The notes under the pieces are model-generated. The model did no database searches and was not told the origin of the DNA. It was given only the letters and a program-made list of their open reading frames with translations. Position numbers and translations under genes: made by a program. Shown piece after piece: positions 35,688 through 45,558 of a stretch of 64,000 nucleotides of DNA. Every line of letters begins with the position of its first letter. Position 1 is the stretch's first letter. Source of the stretch: Alnus glutinosa (taxonomy: Eukaryota; Streptophyta; Magnoliopsida; Fagales; Betulaceae). Location of the stretch: assembly GCF_958979055.1 (NCBI RefSeq), contig NC_084894.1:5275001-5339000 (forward strand), in the 5' to 3' direction.

Positions 35688-36360
35688 GGGTTAAATACAA
35701 AATTGCCCTATGTGGTTTGTAAACTTTATTTTTTGCCTTATGAGTTTTAATTTTTATCATAGGTGGTACATGTGATAGGAAAAAAGATGGAAATGGTACC
35801 TTCGTCTATTTTTCCATCCAAAACTAATGGAAATCCACGTTAGTGCCACGTGGTACCATTCAAAATGCGACACATGACAACACTATTTTTTTTTAAAAAC
35901 TATTTTTTTTTTGAGGGTTTGGCTCTTGGGGGTGGCCGAACCACCCCCGTGGCTTATGCGGGTGGTTTGACTACGGCCACCCCCGAGACAAAAATAATTT
36001 TTTTTTGTCTTTGCCGTTTGGCCCTTGGGGGTGGCTGAACCACCCCATAGGCCACGGGGTGGTTCGGCCACTCCCAAATCGGCCGGTCTGGTTCGGCCAC
36101 CCTTAAGGAGCAAACCCTAAAAAAAGAAAATTTGAGGGTTTGGCCATTGGGGGTGGCTTGGAAATTTTTTAAATTTTTTTTTTAAAAAGCTTGAAAATTA
36201 AAAAAAAAATAGTGTGGCCACGTGTCGCATTTTGAATGGTGCCATGTGGTGTTGATGTGGATTTTTGTCAATTTTGAATGAAAAAATGGACGGAGATATC
36301 ATTTCCATCTTTTTCCATATAAAGTTTGCAAACTACAAGAGTGTGTAAGGTATTTAACCC
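35688..36360. mobile_element. Mutator-like MITE with GC-rich GGGTGGC core
   Basis: Termini GGGTTAAATAC and GTATTTAACCC are perfect inverses. The flanks TAATTTTTA (35679-35687) and TAATTTATA (36361-36369) are a 9-bp target duplication with one mismatch. The arms continue with CACGTGGTACCATTCAAAAT facing ATTTTGAATGGTGCCATGTG. The core repeats GGGGTGGC/GGCCACCCC units many times and could fold strongly. No reading frame of note. The core motif recurs in other elements of this window. Confidence 0.75.
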
Positions 36361-36369
36361 TAATTTATA

Positions 36370-36838
36370 TTATGGCCTATTAATTACTTCTGTTTATTGT
36401 AGGTTAAATTACCTCAGGGCTTTCTTCATGGTCTGATTGGGTTGTCTCCTACCCATTTTGAAAGACCTAATCATAGTGGCATGATGGTAATTTTATACTA
36501 CAAGCATTCAAATTATATGACTTTCTATGAGTGTGGGAGAGCCAACTACTTTATTTATTTATTTATTTTTTTGGCTATTTAGAGTATATAATATTTTTAT
36601 AGACCTTTTAGATTGATAGTGCAAAATCAAGAACATATTAATCATCCCAAAAGCTTAAGTTTATAAGAAAATATAAATTTAATCATTTAATCAATAGTTT
36701 AATACTCCCATTCATTATTTAATTAAAATATTAGAGGTCAATTGACGAAAACATGGTTCGAGTTCAGTATCTCTGCTTTGATACCGTTTGGTAATTTAGT
36801 ATACGGTAAATATATAATAAATCACTGAATCGATGCGC
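36370..36838. other. Intergenic, no gene recognised
   Basis: AT-rich, with TTTA repeats at 36552-36566. Nothing else supported. Confidence 0.35.
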
Positions 36839-38372
36839 GATTTGAAAATACTCCATAACTTTTTTGATTTTTAACATTGACTCCTTAACTTTTTCGCGTT
36901 TTTGAATTGGGTCATTTCGTCACTTTTCTATTTAATTTTGCAAATTCTGTTTGGCCGAATCACCGTTTGGCTACGTCAGCATCGACAACTCAGCCAAAAA
37001 ATGACGTTGTTTTAATATTTTCTTAACACCTCAGCTCCAAATTCTTTTTTTTTTTTAAATAATTCTATTTATAAAGAATTTTTTTTTTTTTTTGAAAAAA
37101 GAAGGGTAAGTGGGTGGCCCCGAGAGGTGGCCGGCGCCACCCCCATGGCTCTCATCTCCATCAACGCGATGGATTGGCTGAGATGATATGCAAAAAAGGC
37201 TTATGGGCGCTTATGGGGTCATGTTCTTGTTTGCCAAATGTTCAATATGCGAAAAAGGCTCTTGGGCATGAGGTGAAACTCGGTTTTGATTCATTCGATT
37301 TGGTGGATACTGCTTTGGTAGAGATTTATAGGAACTGTGGTGAATTTGACAATGAGAGCGAACTGATTGTGAGAAAGTCTGTATGTGATTTGGGTTTTTG
37401 GAGTTCTTTGATTTTTGAGGCTTCTCAAGATGGAAATGCCGAGGATTAGGGTCCACAAGTCCCTTGATTATTTTATCGTATTCCACGAGACAAAGTTCCT
37501 CTCCGGCATTTCATCAAACAGCCTACGCGCGTCAATCATCATTCTACATTCCACATGCATAAGCATCACCCTGTCGTCATATACAAATCCACATCAACCA
37601 CGAATCACACATACAACAGACAACCACACCCTGGAGCTCCGTTTGGGTGTTGATAAAGATCAGAAAAGAAAACGAAAAATTGTTGTAAAATCTAAGATAC
37701 AGCTCGGAAGCATCACTCATAATTTCTCTTCATCTTCGAACGACTGTTCTTCATTATCAGCTAAAGACAGATCTATTTTTGTTTTCGATTGCAAACAAAG
37801 ATCTGTTATTCGTCTTCAGCTGAATACGAATGTAGAACACATATCAGATCTGTCTTTGACAAAGAATGAAGAATATATTTGTTTGTTCTTCAGCTGTGAA
37901 TGAAGAAGAAATTCAAGAGATTGAGATTGCATGGATCTGATATTGGATATGATATTTTAATGGGTTTTGGTTCACAATTGAATCTTGTTCTTTTGTTATG
38001 CGTGGGTCTTGATTGATATTCTTTTATCTGAAAACTGGAGATTTCATGAGCTAATATTTCTAAGATCTGAACCGTAACGGCGACAGTGGGTCTAACAACT
38101 CGACGAATGCAGGTCGACAAGATCTGAGTGTTCAGAAACTCAGATCTGTGCGTTAATCCTTGTTTTCAACTCCGAGATTGAACTTGGCCCTCAATTTCTT
38201 CGAGTCGTATGCGTTTTCTTGGCCCTCGGAGCCATCCCCTAGGGGTGGCCGCGAGCCACCACATAAGTGGCGCTAGCCACCTCTGGGATAGCTCCCAAAC
38301 CCCTTCCTCCTAAGGGTGGCTGCAGGGGCTCTCAAACCCACAAGGAAGTGGCGGCTTCTTTCTTTCTTTCTT

Positions 38373-38416
<44 letters not shown>

Positions 38417-38705
38417 TAATTTTTAATTTTTTTTTTAATTTTTAATAAATTAATTTTTTTTTTAAATTTTTCTTTTTAAATAATATTATTTAAAAAATAA
38501 TTTGGAGATGAGGTGTTAAAGAAATATTAAAATGACGTCGTTTTTAGGCTGAGTTGTCGATGCTGACGTAGCCAAACGATAACTCAGCCAAATGGAATTT
38601 ACAAAATTGGATAGAAAAGTGACAGAAGGATCCAATTCAAAAACACAAAAAAAAGTTAAGGAGTCAATGTTAAAAATTAAAAAGTTAGGAGGCATTTTCA
38701 AATCA
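36839..38705. mobile_element. Long-TIR Mutator-like element with captured gene fragments (Pack-MULE candidate)
   Basis: Terminal inverted repeats of about 240 bp (36839-37090 and 38465-38705) are clear by eye. Examples are ACATTGACTCCTTAACTTTT facing AAGTTAAGGAGTCAATGTTA, and TTTGGCTACGTCAGCATCGA facing TCGATGCTGACGTAGCCAAA. The interior has no transposase. It holds two stretches resembling PPR proteins, in opposite orientations: minus 37600-37450 reads MHVECRMMIDARRLFDEMPE and RNFVSWNTI; plus 37260-37360 reads GHEVKLGFDSFDLVDTALVE and IYRNCGEFD. A GGGTGGC-rich block (38240-38345) and a long poly-T (38378-38411) follow. No matching flanking duplication was found, so the exact ends are tentative. 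Confidence 0.65.
37450..37600 (-). pseudogene. PPR gene fragment inside the Pack-MULE
   Basis: Minus-strand frame from about 37590: RVMLMHVECRMMIDARRLFD, then EMPERNFVSWNTI, followed by a one-base shift into IIKGLVD. This is a canonical PPR/PLS repeat junction, close to what I recall of Arabidopsis EMB3141-type proteins. It is a fragment of one to two repeats with no start. The plus-strand piece at 37260-37360 may come from another PPR region. Confidence 0.6.
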
Positions 38706-39926
38706 TAGGTGTGTTTGTTTCGAATAATATTTGGAATAATATTCTATTTTTTTTAAAAAATAAATCATATTTTATTCAATTTTTTTCAAAATTTTTCAAA
38801 TTTTATCTTACAAAGTCAAACTTCATAATTCGCACAGTAAATTCTAATAATATTCAGATTTAACACCCAAACGGATATATTTACCCTTTAGCATATATAT
38901 ATATGATATCGTAATAGAGGTTTTGAACTTTTCCGGCCTCATGTGTGGACTTAAATGTTATGAGATGGAGGAGCACGAGTCATCACCCGAGTTGTTAGAG
39001 TCTAGACTCAGTGTTTGAGACTTAGTTTGTTTATTTATCTCTTAACTTGGTTGAATATCATCACGTTGAGTATATCTCCATGAGTTTATAAGTCTATGTT
39101 TTATTATGTTAGTAGGAGTCTATTGTTGTTGGTGCGGTGATGATTATCATCACGTGTTGGAGTCAAAGTAGGAATTAACCGACTTGTGGTTTAATCCTAT
39201 ATTGTCCTGTAATTTATTTAAGGAGAAGCAACGTGAATAAAAAGGAGAAAAAATAATTAATTCAAACCTTATGTTTGAAACCTAACAATCTATCAAAATA
39301 GGTAAAATAAAAAATCTAAATCCAAAATTTTTTTTTTGTTGAAAACCGTATTACAAGATTCGTTATGTATTCCCGTAACAATAAACTTTCACTTAATAAG
39401 TAATATTAAAAAAATATTAAAATATAAATTAAATGATAAAATCATAGACATCAAAGCCATAAATGGTCAGCACCATTTCAAACAGTTCATCAAAGCCCAC
39501 TCTTTATCACTCCACCCCTTCACCCTCAACAAAATTCCCTATAGTTTCTCCCAAACACTGTCAAGATTCTTAAAGATCGATCACTCACTGAACTAAAGAA
39601 AGGAGAATAAAAGACTTTAAATTGAGGCCATCAGCCAGAGCCATGGTTACGAGTCACGACAATCGCCCACCACCAGGCACCATGTCATAGCCGAACCATG
39701 CACCACTAAGTTATGCAATTCATCGCACACACCCAAAAAAAAAATAAAAATAAATGATTATATGCGGGTTTGAATGTCATTTTTTGAATTTTGCAGGCTT
39801 AAACACAAAAGTAGCCGCACTTCAGAGGAGTTAGTTGCATTTTTGTTTTTTTTTTTTTTCATATAATCTTATTATTCTCATAAAACGAAAAAAAAAGGAG
39901 AAAAATATAAAAACTCTTCCCAACTA
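38706..39926. other. Intergenic to FLA copy 1 downstream flank
   Basis: No gene. From about 39430 the sequence is shared with the flank of FLA copy 5: TCAAAGCCATAAATGGTCAG matches about 59017-59040, and GAGGCCATCAGCCAGAGCCA matches about 61668-61687. The array's duplicated unit therefore begins near here. Confidence 0.55.
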
Positions 39927-40559
39927 TCAACCAATTTTAAAATAGTCACATAAATTTTCAAGTATCAAAGTGACATATCAAACTACCGAGGCGTGTAAAA
40001 AAGACAACTGTTTTAGATAATACTCTTATTCTCTTAAAAACTAAAATACAAATTAATTAAAAAAAAAACTAATTTTTAAACAAAAAAAATCTAAAAGGTT
40101 AAAGAAATTAAAAAAATTAATTAATTTAGAATTAAAAAAAAGAAGAAGAAAAAACCTAGGGGTGGCTTAGCAGGAACTAATTTTACATTTCTCCCTTTTT
40201 TTTTGCTAAAAGTGACACATGTCATTATTTTATTGGTGTTGACATGAACACTAACAGAATATATAAAGTGTTTTGACTGCAGGAATTAAATTGATATTTT
40301 GGCCTAATCTAATGACCTCAGAATTATTATATACCACATAGAGTTAATTGTAATTTATACCAATTACAGGGGCTGATTTTGTATTTATTCAAAAAAATAG
40401 TTTTTTTTTTTTAAATCTTTTTGATTATTTTTTTTTTTTAAAGAGAATAAGGGTATTTTAAAAAAAAAGTGGTATTTTTGGTACATTTTGATAGTTTGAT
40501 GGGTCACTTTAGCATACTTTAAAATTCATGAGACTATTTTAAAATCAGCTGTTAATTGA
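39927..40559. mobile_element. TIR element (MITE) downstream of FLA copy 1
   Basis: Inverted arms of about 65 bp: CAATTTTAAAATAGTCACAT facing ATGAGACTATTTTAAAATCA, and AAAGTGACATATCAAACTAC facing GATAGTTTGATGGGTCACTT. The interior includes an AGGGGTGGCTTAGC block like the GGGTGGC cores elsewhere. Confidence 0.6.
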
Positions 40560-40562
40560 GAG

Positions 40563-40566
<4 letters not shown>

Positions 40567-40599
<33 letters not shown>
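40567..40599 (+). repeat. Long poly-T tract
   Basis: About 33 consecutive T next to the right arm of the preceding element. Confidence 0.8.
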
Positions 40600-40604
<5 letters not shown>

Positions 40605-40979
40605 TATATTTTATCCTAAAAAAAAGAAAAGAAAAAGAACAGAGAAAAATGAATGATTAATACCAGTGACACGTACAACTTTTTTTTGGAGATTTTATAT
40701 ATATATAGTATATGTAAATCAGAAAACAAGAAAGAACAATAGAGATGAAAAATTATAAACATAGAACGCCCCTACACTCACCATGGACAAGCTTAGCACC
40801 CAAATAAAAAAAAAAAAATCCAGACGGTAGAAGGAAAGAAGGCAATTATATATATATATATTTTGAAAGAACTTGGTGCTGATCACGACCGCTGAACCCA
40901 ACTCAGAAAGTCTTGCAATGCCTCAACAATGGGACCCTGCCTTAGGAAATAAACTAACAAAGGTGGTACGTATAAACCA

Positions 40980-41858
40980 TCAAATTCCTTTCATCACAAA
41001 GAATGCAACCACGGCAACTCCAACAGACTCTAACTTTCCATGCCTGCTCAGACTTACTGCCGCAGCCTCATCCACTTTGGCAGCACCAGACGGACTCACC
41101 GGAGCATCCTCCTTTGTCGTCTTAGGCTTCGACAGCGTTGGTGTGGGGGCTGCAGCTACTTTTTTAGCCTTAGGACTGAATATGTCCAGCGGAAGAAGCA
41201 CTTTGGTCACCTGATAAATAATAAGCTGGTCATCCGAATACACTGTACCGCCCAATGTGGTGTTCACAAGGCCAGTCGAGATGTTCACTTGGTTTCCAGC
41301 TGTGGTAATGTTTAGTGGAAATGCACCGGCGCTAACATCTCCGGCTTCGGTCGGCACTGGATTGCTCAAGGTTTGGAAGTTTGACAGAGTAACAACGGTG
41401 TTCAAAATATGAAATTGAATTAGTTGGGTCTTTTGTAGGTCAGACAGAGAGTTTATTGTGCCCGCTTTAAGGTTCGAAAATGCGGAATCGGTAGGAGCAA
41501 AGATGGTAAACCCAATGTTTGAATTGTTGAGCTGTCCATAAAGTTGCTTAGCCACACCTGTGCTCTTTAAGAGGCGGACAAAGACCGAGTAGCCATGAGC
41601 CTTTTCAAGGATTTTGGTGACGTCGATGGGACCCTTCTGCACCGGGACCTGGGCAGGCTGTGCTGGGGCTTTGGCGGGTTGAACTGGGGGATTGGCAGGC
41701 TGAGTCGGGGGATTGGCGGGTTGGGCTGGAGGATTGGCGGGTTGGGTGGGAGTGTTGGCGGGCTGGGTTGGAGCCGCAGCGGGCTGGCCTGAAGTAGTGA
41801 TGCAATGGAAGAGAAACACAAGTAGAATGGAGAGGGAGGAAACAACCTGTTTGGTCAT
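40980..41858 (-). CDS. FLA: Fasciclin-like arabinogalactan protein, FLA copy 1, 292 aa
   Basis: Single-FAS1 FLA of the FLA11/FLA12 type. Family members are cell-surface/wall glycoproteins, often strongly expressed where secondary walls form, and affect wall mechanics. Order: signal peptide 1-24; Pro-rich stalk 25-75 of QPANPP/QPAKAP-type repeats, the hydroxyproline O-glycosylation region; FAS1 domain about 76-228 with H1 (TIFAPTDSAFSNL, 118-130), the FHIL pair (149-152) and H2 (VYSDDQLIIYQVTKVLLPLD, 206-225). N-glycosylation sequons sit at NNS 111, NIT 183, NIS 192 and NTT 199. A second Pro/Thr/Lys linker spans 229-265. The C-terminus (VGVAVVAFFVMKGI) is hydrophobic but short for a GPI signal, so anchoring is uncertain. 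Intronless. The tail reads HGKLESVG, where the other copies have HGM or HEM. Confidence 0.93.
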   Translation of the reverse strand: MTKQVVSSLSILLVFLFHCITTSGQPAAAPTQPANTPTQPANPPAQPANPPTQPANPPVQPAKAPAQPAQVPVQKGPIDVTKILEKAHGYSVFVRLLKSTGVAKQLYGQLNNSNIGFTIFAPTDSAFSNLKAGTINSLSDLQKTQLIQFHILNTVVTLSNFQTLSNPVPTEAGDVSAGAFPLNITTAGNQVNISTGLVNTTLGGTVYSDDQLIIYQVTKVLLPLDIFSPKAKKVAAAPTPTLSKPKTTKEDAPVSPSGAAKVDEAAAVSLSRHGKLESVGVAVVAFFVMKGI

Positions 41859-41954
41859 CTTTGTAGTGTTACTTAGTTTGGGCAGCTGTGTTTGCTTGGG
41901 AAATTTAGAATTGCTAGTGAGTGTGTTTGATATGTGTGGGAAGGAAGAGAGGGC

Positions 41955-41964
41955 TTTTATATAT
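41955..41964 (-). promoter_or_regulatory. TATA box of FLA copy 1
   Basis: ATATATAAAA on the minus strand, about 97 bases before the start codon. The same position in copies 2-5 reads only CATAAAA (near 46545-46551, 51435-51441, 56758-56764 and 63258-63264). Copy 1 therefore has a closer match to the plant TATA consensus through a 4-base expansion. Confidence 0.6.
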
Positions 41965-42619
41965 GCAGGGGGAGAGAGTTTAGTTAGGTGAAAGGGTACA
42001 ATTATAGTTACAAATACTTAGTTGTTTGCAGCTTATCTGTCTTGGAAAGGTGGAGGAATGAATGGATAGAATGAGAGGTTTAGCTGTTTTAGCTGCTTGT
42101 TTGCTTGGGAAGGCAGCAAAAAGAGTGTGAATGTCAATTGGATGTGCTGGAAAAAGAGAGATGAATATGATTGCTTTGCTTTCACAAACTGAACAAAAAC
42201 AGGGGATAGGATTTGTAATTTGCGTATAGAACAACAAGTACTTCAACCTTTTTTCGTTTCGTTTTTTTTTTTTTTTCTTTTTCTTTTTCCTATTAAGATT
42301 ATTTATTTATTTTGAGATGATCCTTTTAAGAGTTAGGAGGCAGCAAGTAACGTATAAGCTATATGAGTGGTACAAGAGGGGAGAGTATGCTAATAATTTC
42401 GAAGTGGAAATTCATGCTTGTATCTATGCGTTGAATTGCTCATGCTAAGCTTTTTAGATACGTTGAATTGCTCATGCTAAGCTTTTACTTTCGGTTCATT
42501 TCAATTAGATCGATAATGACCTCTGTTTGTTCATTTCACTAACACAAACATTGCACCAACTAGATAGAACCTCATTTTCGAAAAAAAAAAAAAAAAAAAA
42601 AAAACTAGATAGAACCTCT
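41965..42619 (-). promoter_or_regulatory. Upstream region of FLA copy 1, shared in parts with the other copies
   Basis: Blocks such as GGAAAGGTGGAGGAATGAAT, TGAGAGGTTTAGCTGTTTTA and GCTTTGCTTTCACA recur upstream of all five genes at similar spacing, so proximal promoters are paralogous. A short local duplication (ATACGTTGAATTGCTCATGC and TATGCGTTGAATTGCTCATG) lies at 42424-42484. A poly-A run lies at 42580-42604. Confidence 0.5.
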
Positions 42620-42899
42620 CTCTCTACAAAAAATGGAGGTATCTGTAATTTTTTAATACGCCGGAAATCAGTGTATAAATGCCAAGAAAAATTTCTTGGC
42701 GTTTATTTTCTGGCGAATTAGAAGGGCCAAGTTTTGTGCGTCGGGAATTAGTTTTTGTCGGCTTAAAATAAACGCCAATGCAAAACTTAATTTGTTGACG
42801 TTTATGGAAATGACAACAAATTTTATGGCGTACGTTTTAATATAAACGCCAAGAAAAATATTTATGGCGTTTATTATGAAAACACAAACAAATTATGGG
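42620..42899. repeat. GGCGTTTAT-rich repeat (TE-like subterminal block), array copy A
   Basis: Many direct and inverted copies of GGCGTTTAT/ATAAACGCC (for example GCCAAGAAAAATTTCTTGGC near 42680-42701). The block recurs upstream of copy 4 (58120-58510) and copy 5 (63735-63850). This density of short direct and inverted motifs resembles the subterminal region of CACTA-type transposons. It must predate the gene duplications. Confidence 0.5.
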
Positions 42900-44000
42900 C
42901 ATCATCGTCCCTTTGATTCTGAATGGGTTCGGTCTACAATTGTTCTAGAGTTTCTTGCAACCGACGCAATGATTGCTGCATTTCTTGTTGGAATTCTAGG
43001 AACTCGGTTCTCAAAAGAACCTCTGACATAACGAGAAACAATCAACGTGAAAAGATAAATTGTGTTCTCAATGCTCAAAATCGACACACACGTTGATAGA
43101 AAAAATTGATAATATCATTGATGGCAAAAATTAAACTGTTTATTCCATTACAGCTGTCCATAATTTATAATGAAACCCTTAAACTACAAAAATGATAAAA
43201 TATTCTAGGAATAGAAATAAAACAAAAGAAACAAACTACGGCAATACTTGGTAGCTACATAAGCCGAAATATGTAAAAATCTTAAAGCTATTAAAGAGTA
43301 AAATCTTTTAAGAAATGAAATAAACAACGAATGAAAAATATAATAACTAAGATAATTCTTGACGATTACGTCAATCTAAATATGAGAATCGTCTAGAAAG
43401 GGAATCGGGAATTTTAGGAAAAGTTATTGTGCAGAATATCGTCCAAACCAAAATCTGTCAATAGACTTTTTTTTTTTTTCCTTCTTGAACGACATATGGT
43501 AGTTGATGCTTTCCTTTCTTTCTTAAATTTTCTTGATTTGATATATTAATATGATATCTGTTATGGGGGTAAAAGAATTAATATCTTCGCCTCTCATGCT
43601 CGTCAATTGTTCCTCACACTTCATCTACCCGGCCAGTAGTCTTTTCCTTTTGTATTTCCACCGCCGGATATTAGTTGCATGTTCTCATGTTCACTTGATG
43701 TCGACGATACAGAATGTCCCGCTTTAAGTAGTTTACTCGTCGGAACCTAATGTTTGGTTCCGACAATAAAACCTTTTCATCCCGATGTCAAGATGAGCCC
43801 ACTCGGTAATAAAAGCATCTCGGGAACAAGATGAAATTCTTGTCCCACATCAATCGCTCCCTCTCACTATCGGCGTCGTTGGAGGTGTAAACACTGTTGC
43901 GCTGATTGGCCATCATTCAAGATATATAAGTGGATAACGCTTGGTTTGATGCCACTTGATCTAGCGGAAGCTAGTAAAACACAATCAGAAGCGTTTTTGT
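42900..44000. mobile_element. LTR-retroelement-like remnant A (plus-strand copy)
   Basis: A diverged copy lies in reverse orientation at 53420-54490. Shared blocks include TTGTGTTCTCAATGC, TTATAATGAAACCC, AATAAAACAAAAGAA, AGTAGTTTACTCGTC, GGTTCCGACAATAAAACCTT and TCGGTAATAAAAGC. Coding-like traces are faint and the ends are not resolved. Assignment to an LTR element is inferred from length and layout. It is a broken, old copy. Confidence 0.4.
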
Positions 44001-44640
44001 CTTATGATAAAAAAAAGGAAAACACAAGCCAAAGGCTTGAAATGAACGATAAACTCCGCAAAGTAATGTTATTAAAATGATTTAAATTCCAAGTTGTTTT
44101 ACAAACCCTTTACTACTGAATAAGTACTAGACTAAAAGTTGACGTATCCTACAATAAAAGGAAAACTGAAACTTTGCTAAGGAAACGAAAATACTGAAAG
44201 GAAACAAATCAATGAAGCAAATCAAGCGTAGCTCCTTCGGCTGGGCCAACCCGTCCTACATCTTGAGCTATCTCAGTGCTACTAGATTGTTTCAACCCAC
44301 GAATCGGTATATTCATCTCTGTCTGTATAGTCAGGACAAATATTTTTAGAAATCTGATCAATTAGAATTCAAGAGTGGGAAGGATCCTTCCCTGTAACCA
44401 TTTCTGTATGCAATTATGAAAAATAAAATAAAATTGTATGAAATGGAGCTGCAGAGAGGCTTTTGGTATCTATGACGTCGTACACATTCTTTGAGTAATG
44501 TTACTCTTCACATCAATTTATCACACTCATTTTACACAAACTGGTGTTACATGTTTTAAGTGGCTTATCATGTTACAGTTAAAACCCGCTACATTCGATA
44601 TCCAACTACTACATAAACTGCATTAAGCCAGAGTAAGAAG
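44001..44640. other. Intergenic block between FLA copies 1 and 2; GAGTAA-ended MITE
   Basis: 44226-44345 (CTCCTTCGGCTGGGCCAACC, CTATCTCAGTGCTACTAGAT) is repeated at 51978-52090 near FLA copy 3. A MITE of the GAGTAAT...TTTACAC family lies at 44494-44595 and matches 52474-52560. No gene. Confidence 0.5.
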
Positions 44641-45333
44641 GGATTCTGGCCAATTTTCCTTTACGTCTCAAAACTCTTTCTTTTGATTCTTGTCATCTTC
44701 CATCCCTTGAACAACACTTGATTTAGGCATCGAAGTTAATTGTTTCCAACCTGGACATCTTGACAAGCTCTTTTGCCTCACTTCTTTCTCTTTTGCAAGA
44801 ATCAACTCGCATGTGATCGTGTTTGAAGCAGCCTAGTCACCAACCAAAAATTATCCTAACATAATGCTTTTATTTTTTTATTATTTTATTCTATTCGTTA
44901 CCTTTCCTGGTTTGAACGAGAAAAAAATAAAATAAAACTGAGGTTGCTTATCCATAAGCACAGAACAAAAGTTCTCTTTGATCGAAAGAATTTCTAGCGA
45001 GTAAGACATGCATGACTAAAAAAATTTCTAACCATCTCAAACATCCTCAGTTTCTAGTTAGTAAAATCTCAACGTACTAAATGAGCAAGACACGGCTCTT
45101 ACATTTGACCAACATATATTTTTTGAGACATCAATATAAAAAATAATCGAAAAGAAAAACTAAAATAGAATGACAATAAATTATGCCTCTACAGGGAATT
45201 AAAAAGTAAATAAACCTTTATTTTAATATGAGAAAATTGACATATCTGTTTTATTTTTCATCTTCTCTTTTCCCCCAATGATCAATTCATCTCATCCAGC
45301 GTGCCAAAAAATTCATGGACAAGCTTATTAGCC

Positions 45334-45364
<31 letters not shown>

Positions 45365-45558
45365 GAAAAGAAAAGAGAAAACAGAAAAAAGAAAAACCAA
45401 ATGGTACAAGGAAAGAAGGCAATTATTTTGAAAGCACTTGGTGCTTGGTGGCTGGTGCTGATCACGGCCGTTCAACCCAACTCAGAAATTCTTGCAACGC
45501 CTCAACAATGGGACCCCACAAGAGCAAACAAACTAATAAAGGTGGTACGTATAAACCA
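44641..45558 (-). other. Downstream flank of FLA copy 2, type-II flank
   Basis: Alignable over almost its whole length with 54690-55796, the downstream flank of copy 4 (for example CTCAAAACTCTTTC, AGCACAGAACAAAAGTT, TGAGACATCAATATAAAAAA, GGTGCTTGGTGGCTGGTGCT). Copies 1, 3 and 5 lack it. The 3' UTR of copy 2 must lie within it. Confidence 0.6.

Noticed and set aside
40980-41858. Extra minus-strand frames (MFPPSPFYLCFSS and MHHYFRPARCGS types) inside each FLA stalk region
   Set aside because: Out-of-frame readings of the repetitive Pro-rich codons; they end at the start of FAS1.
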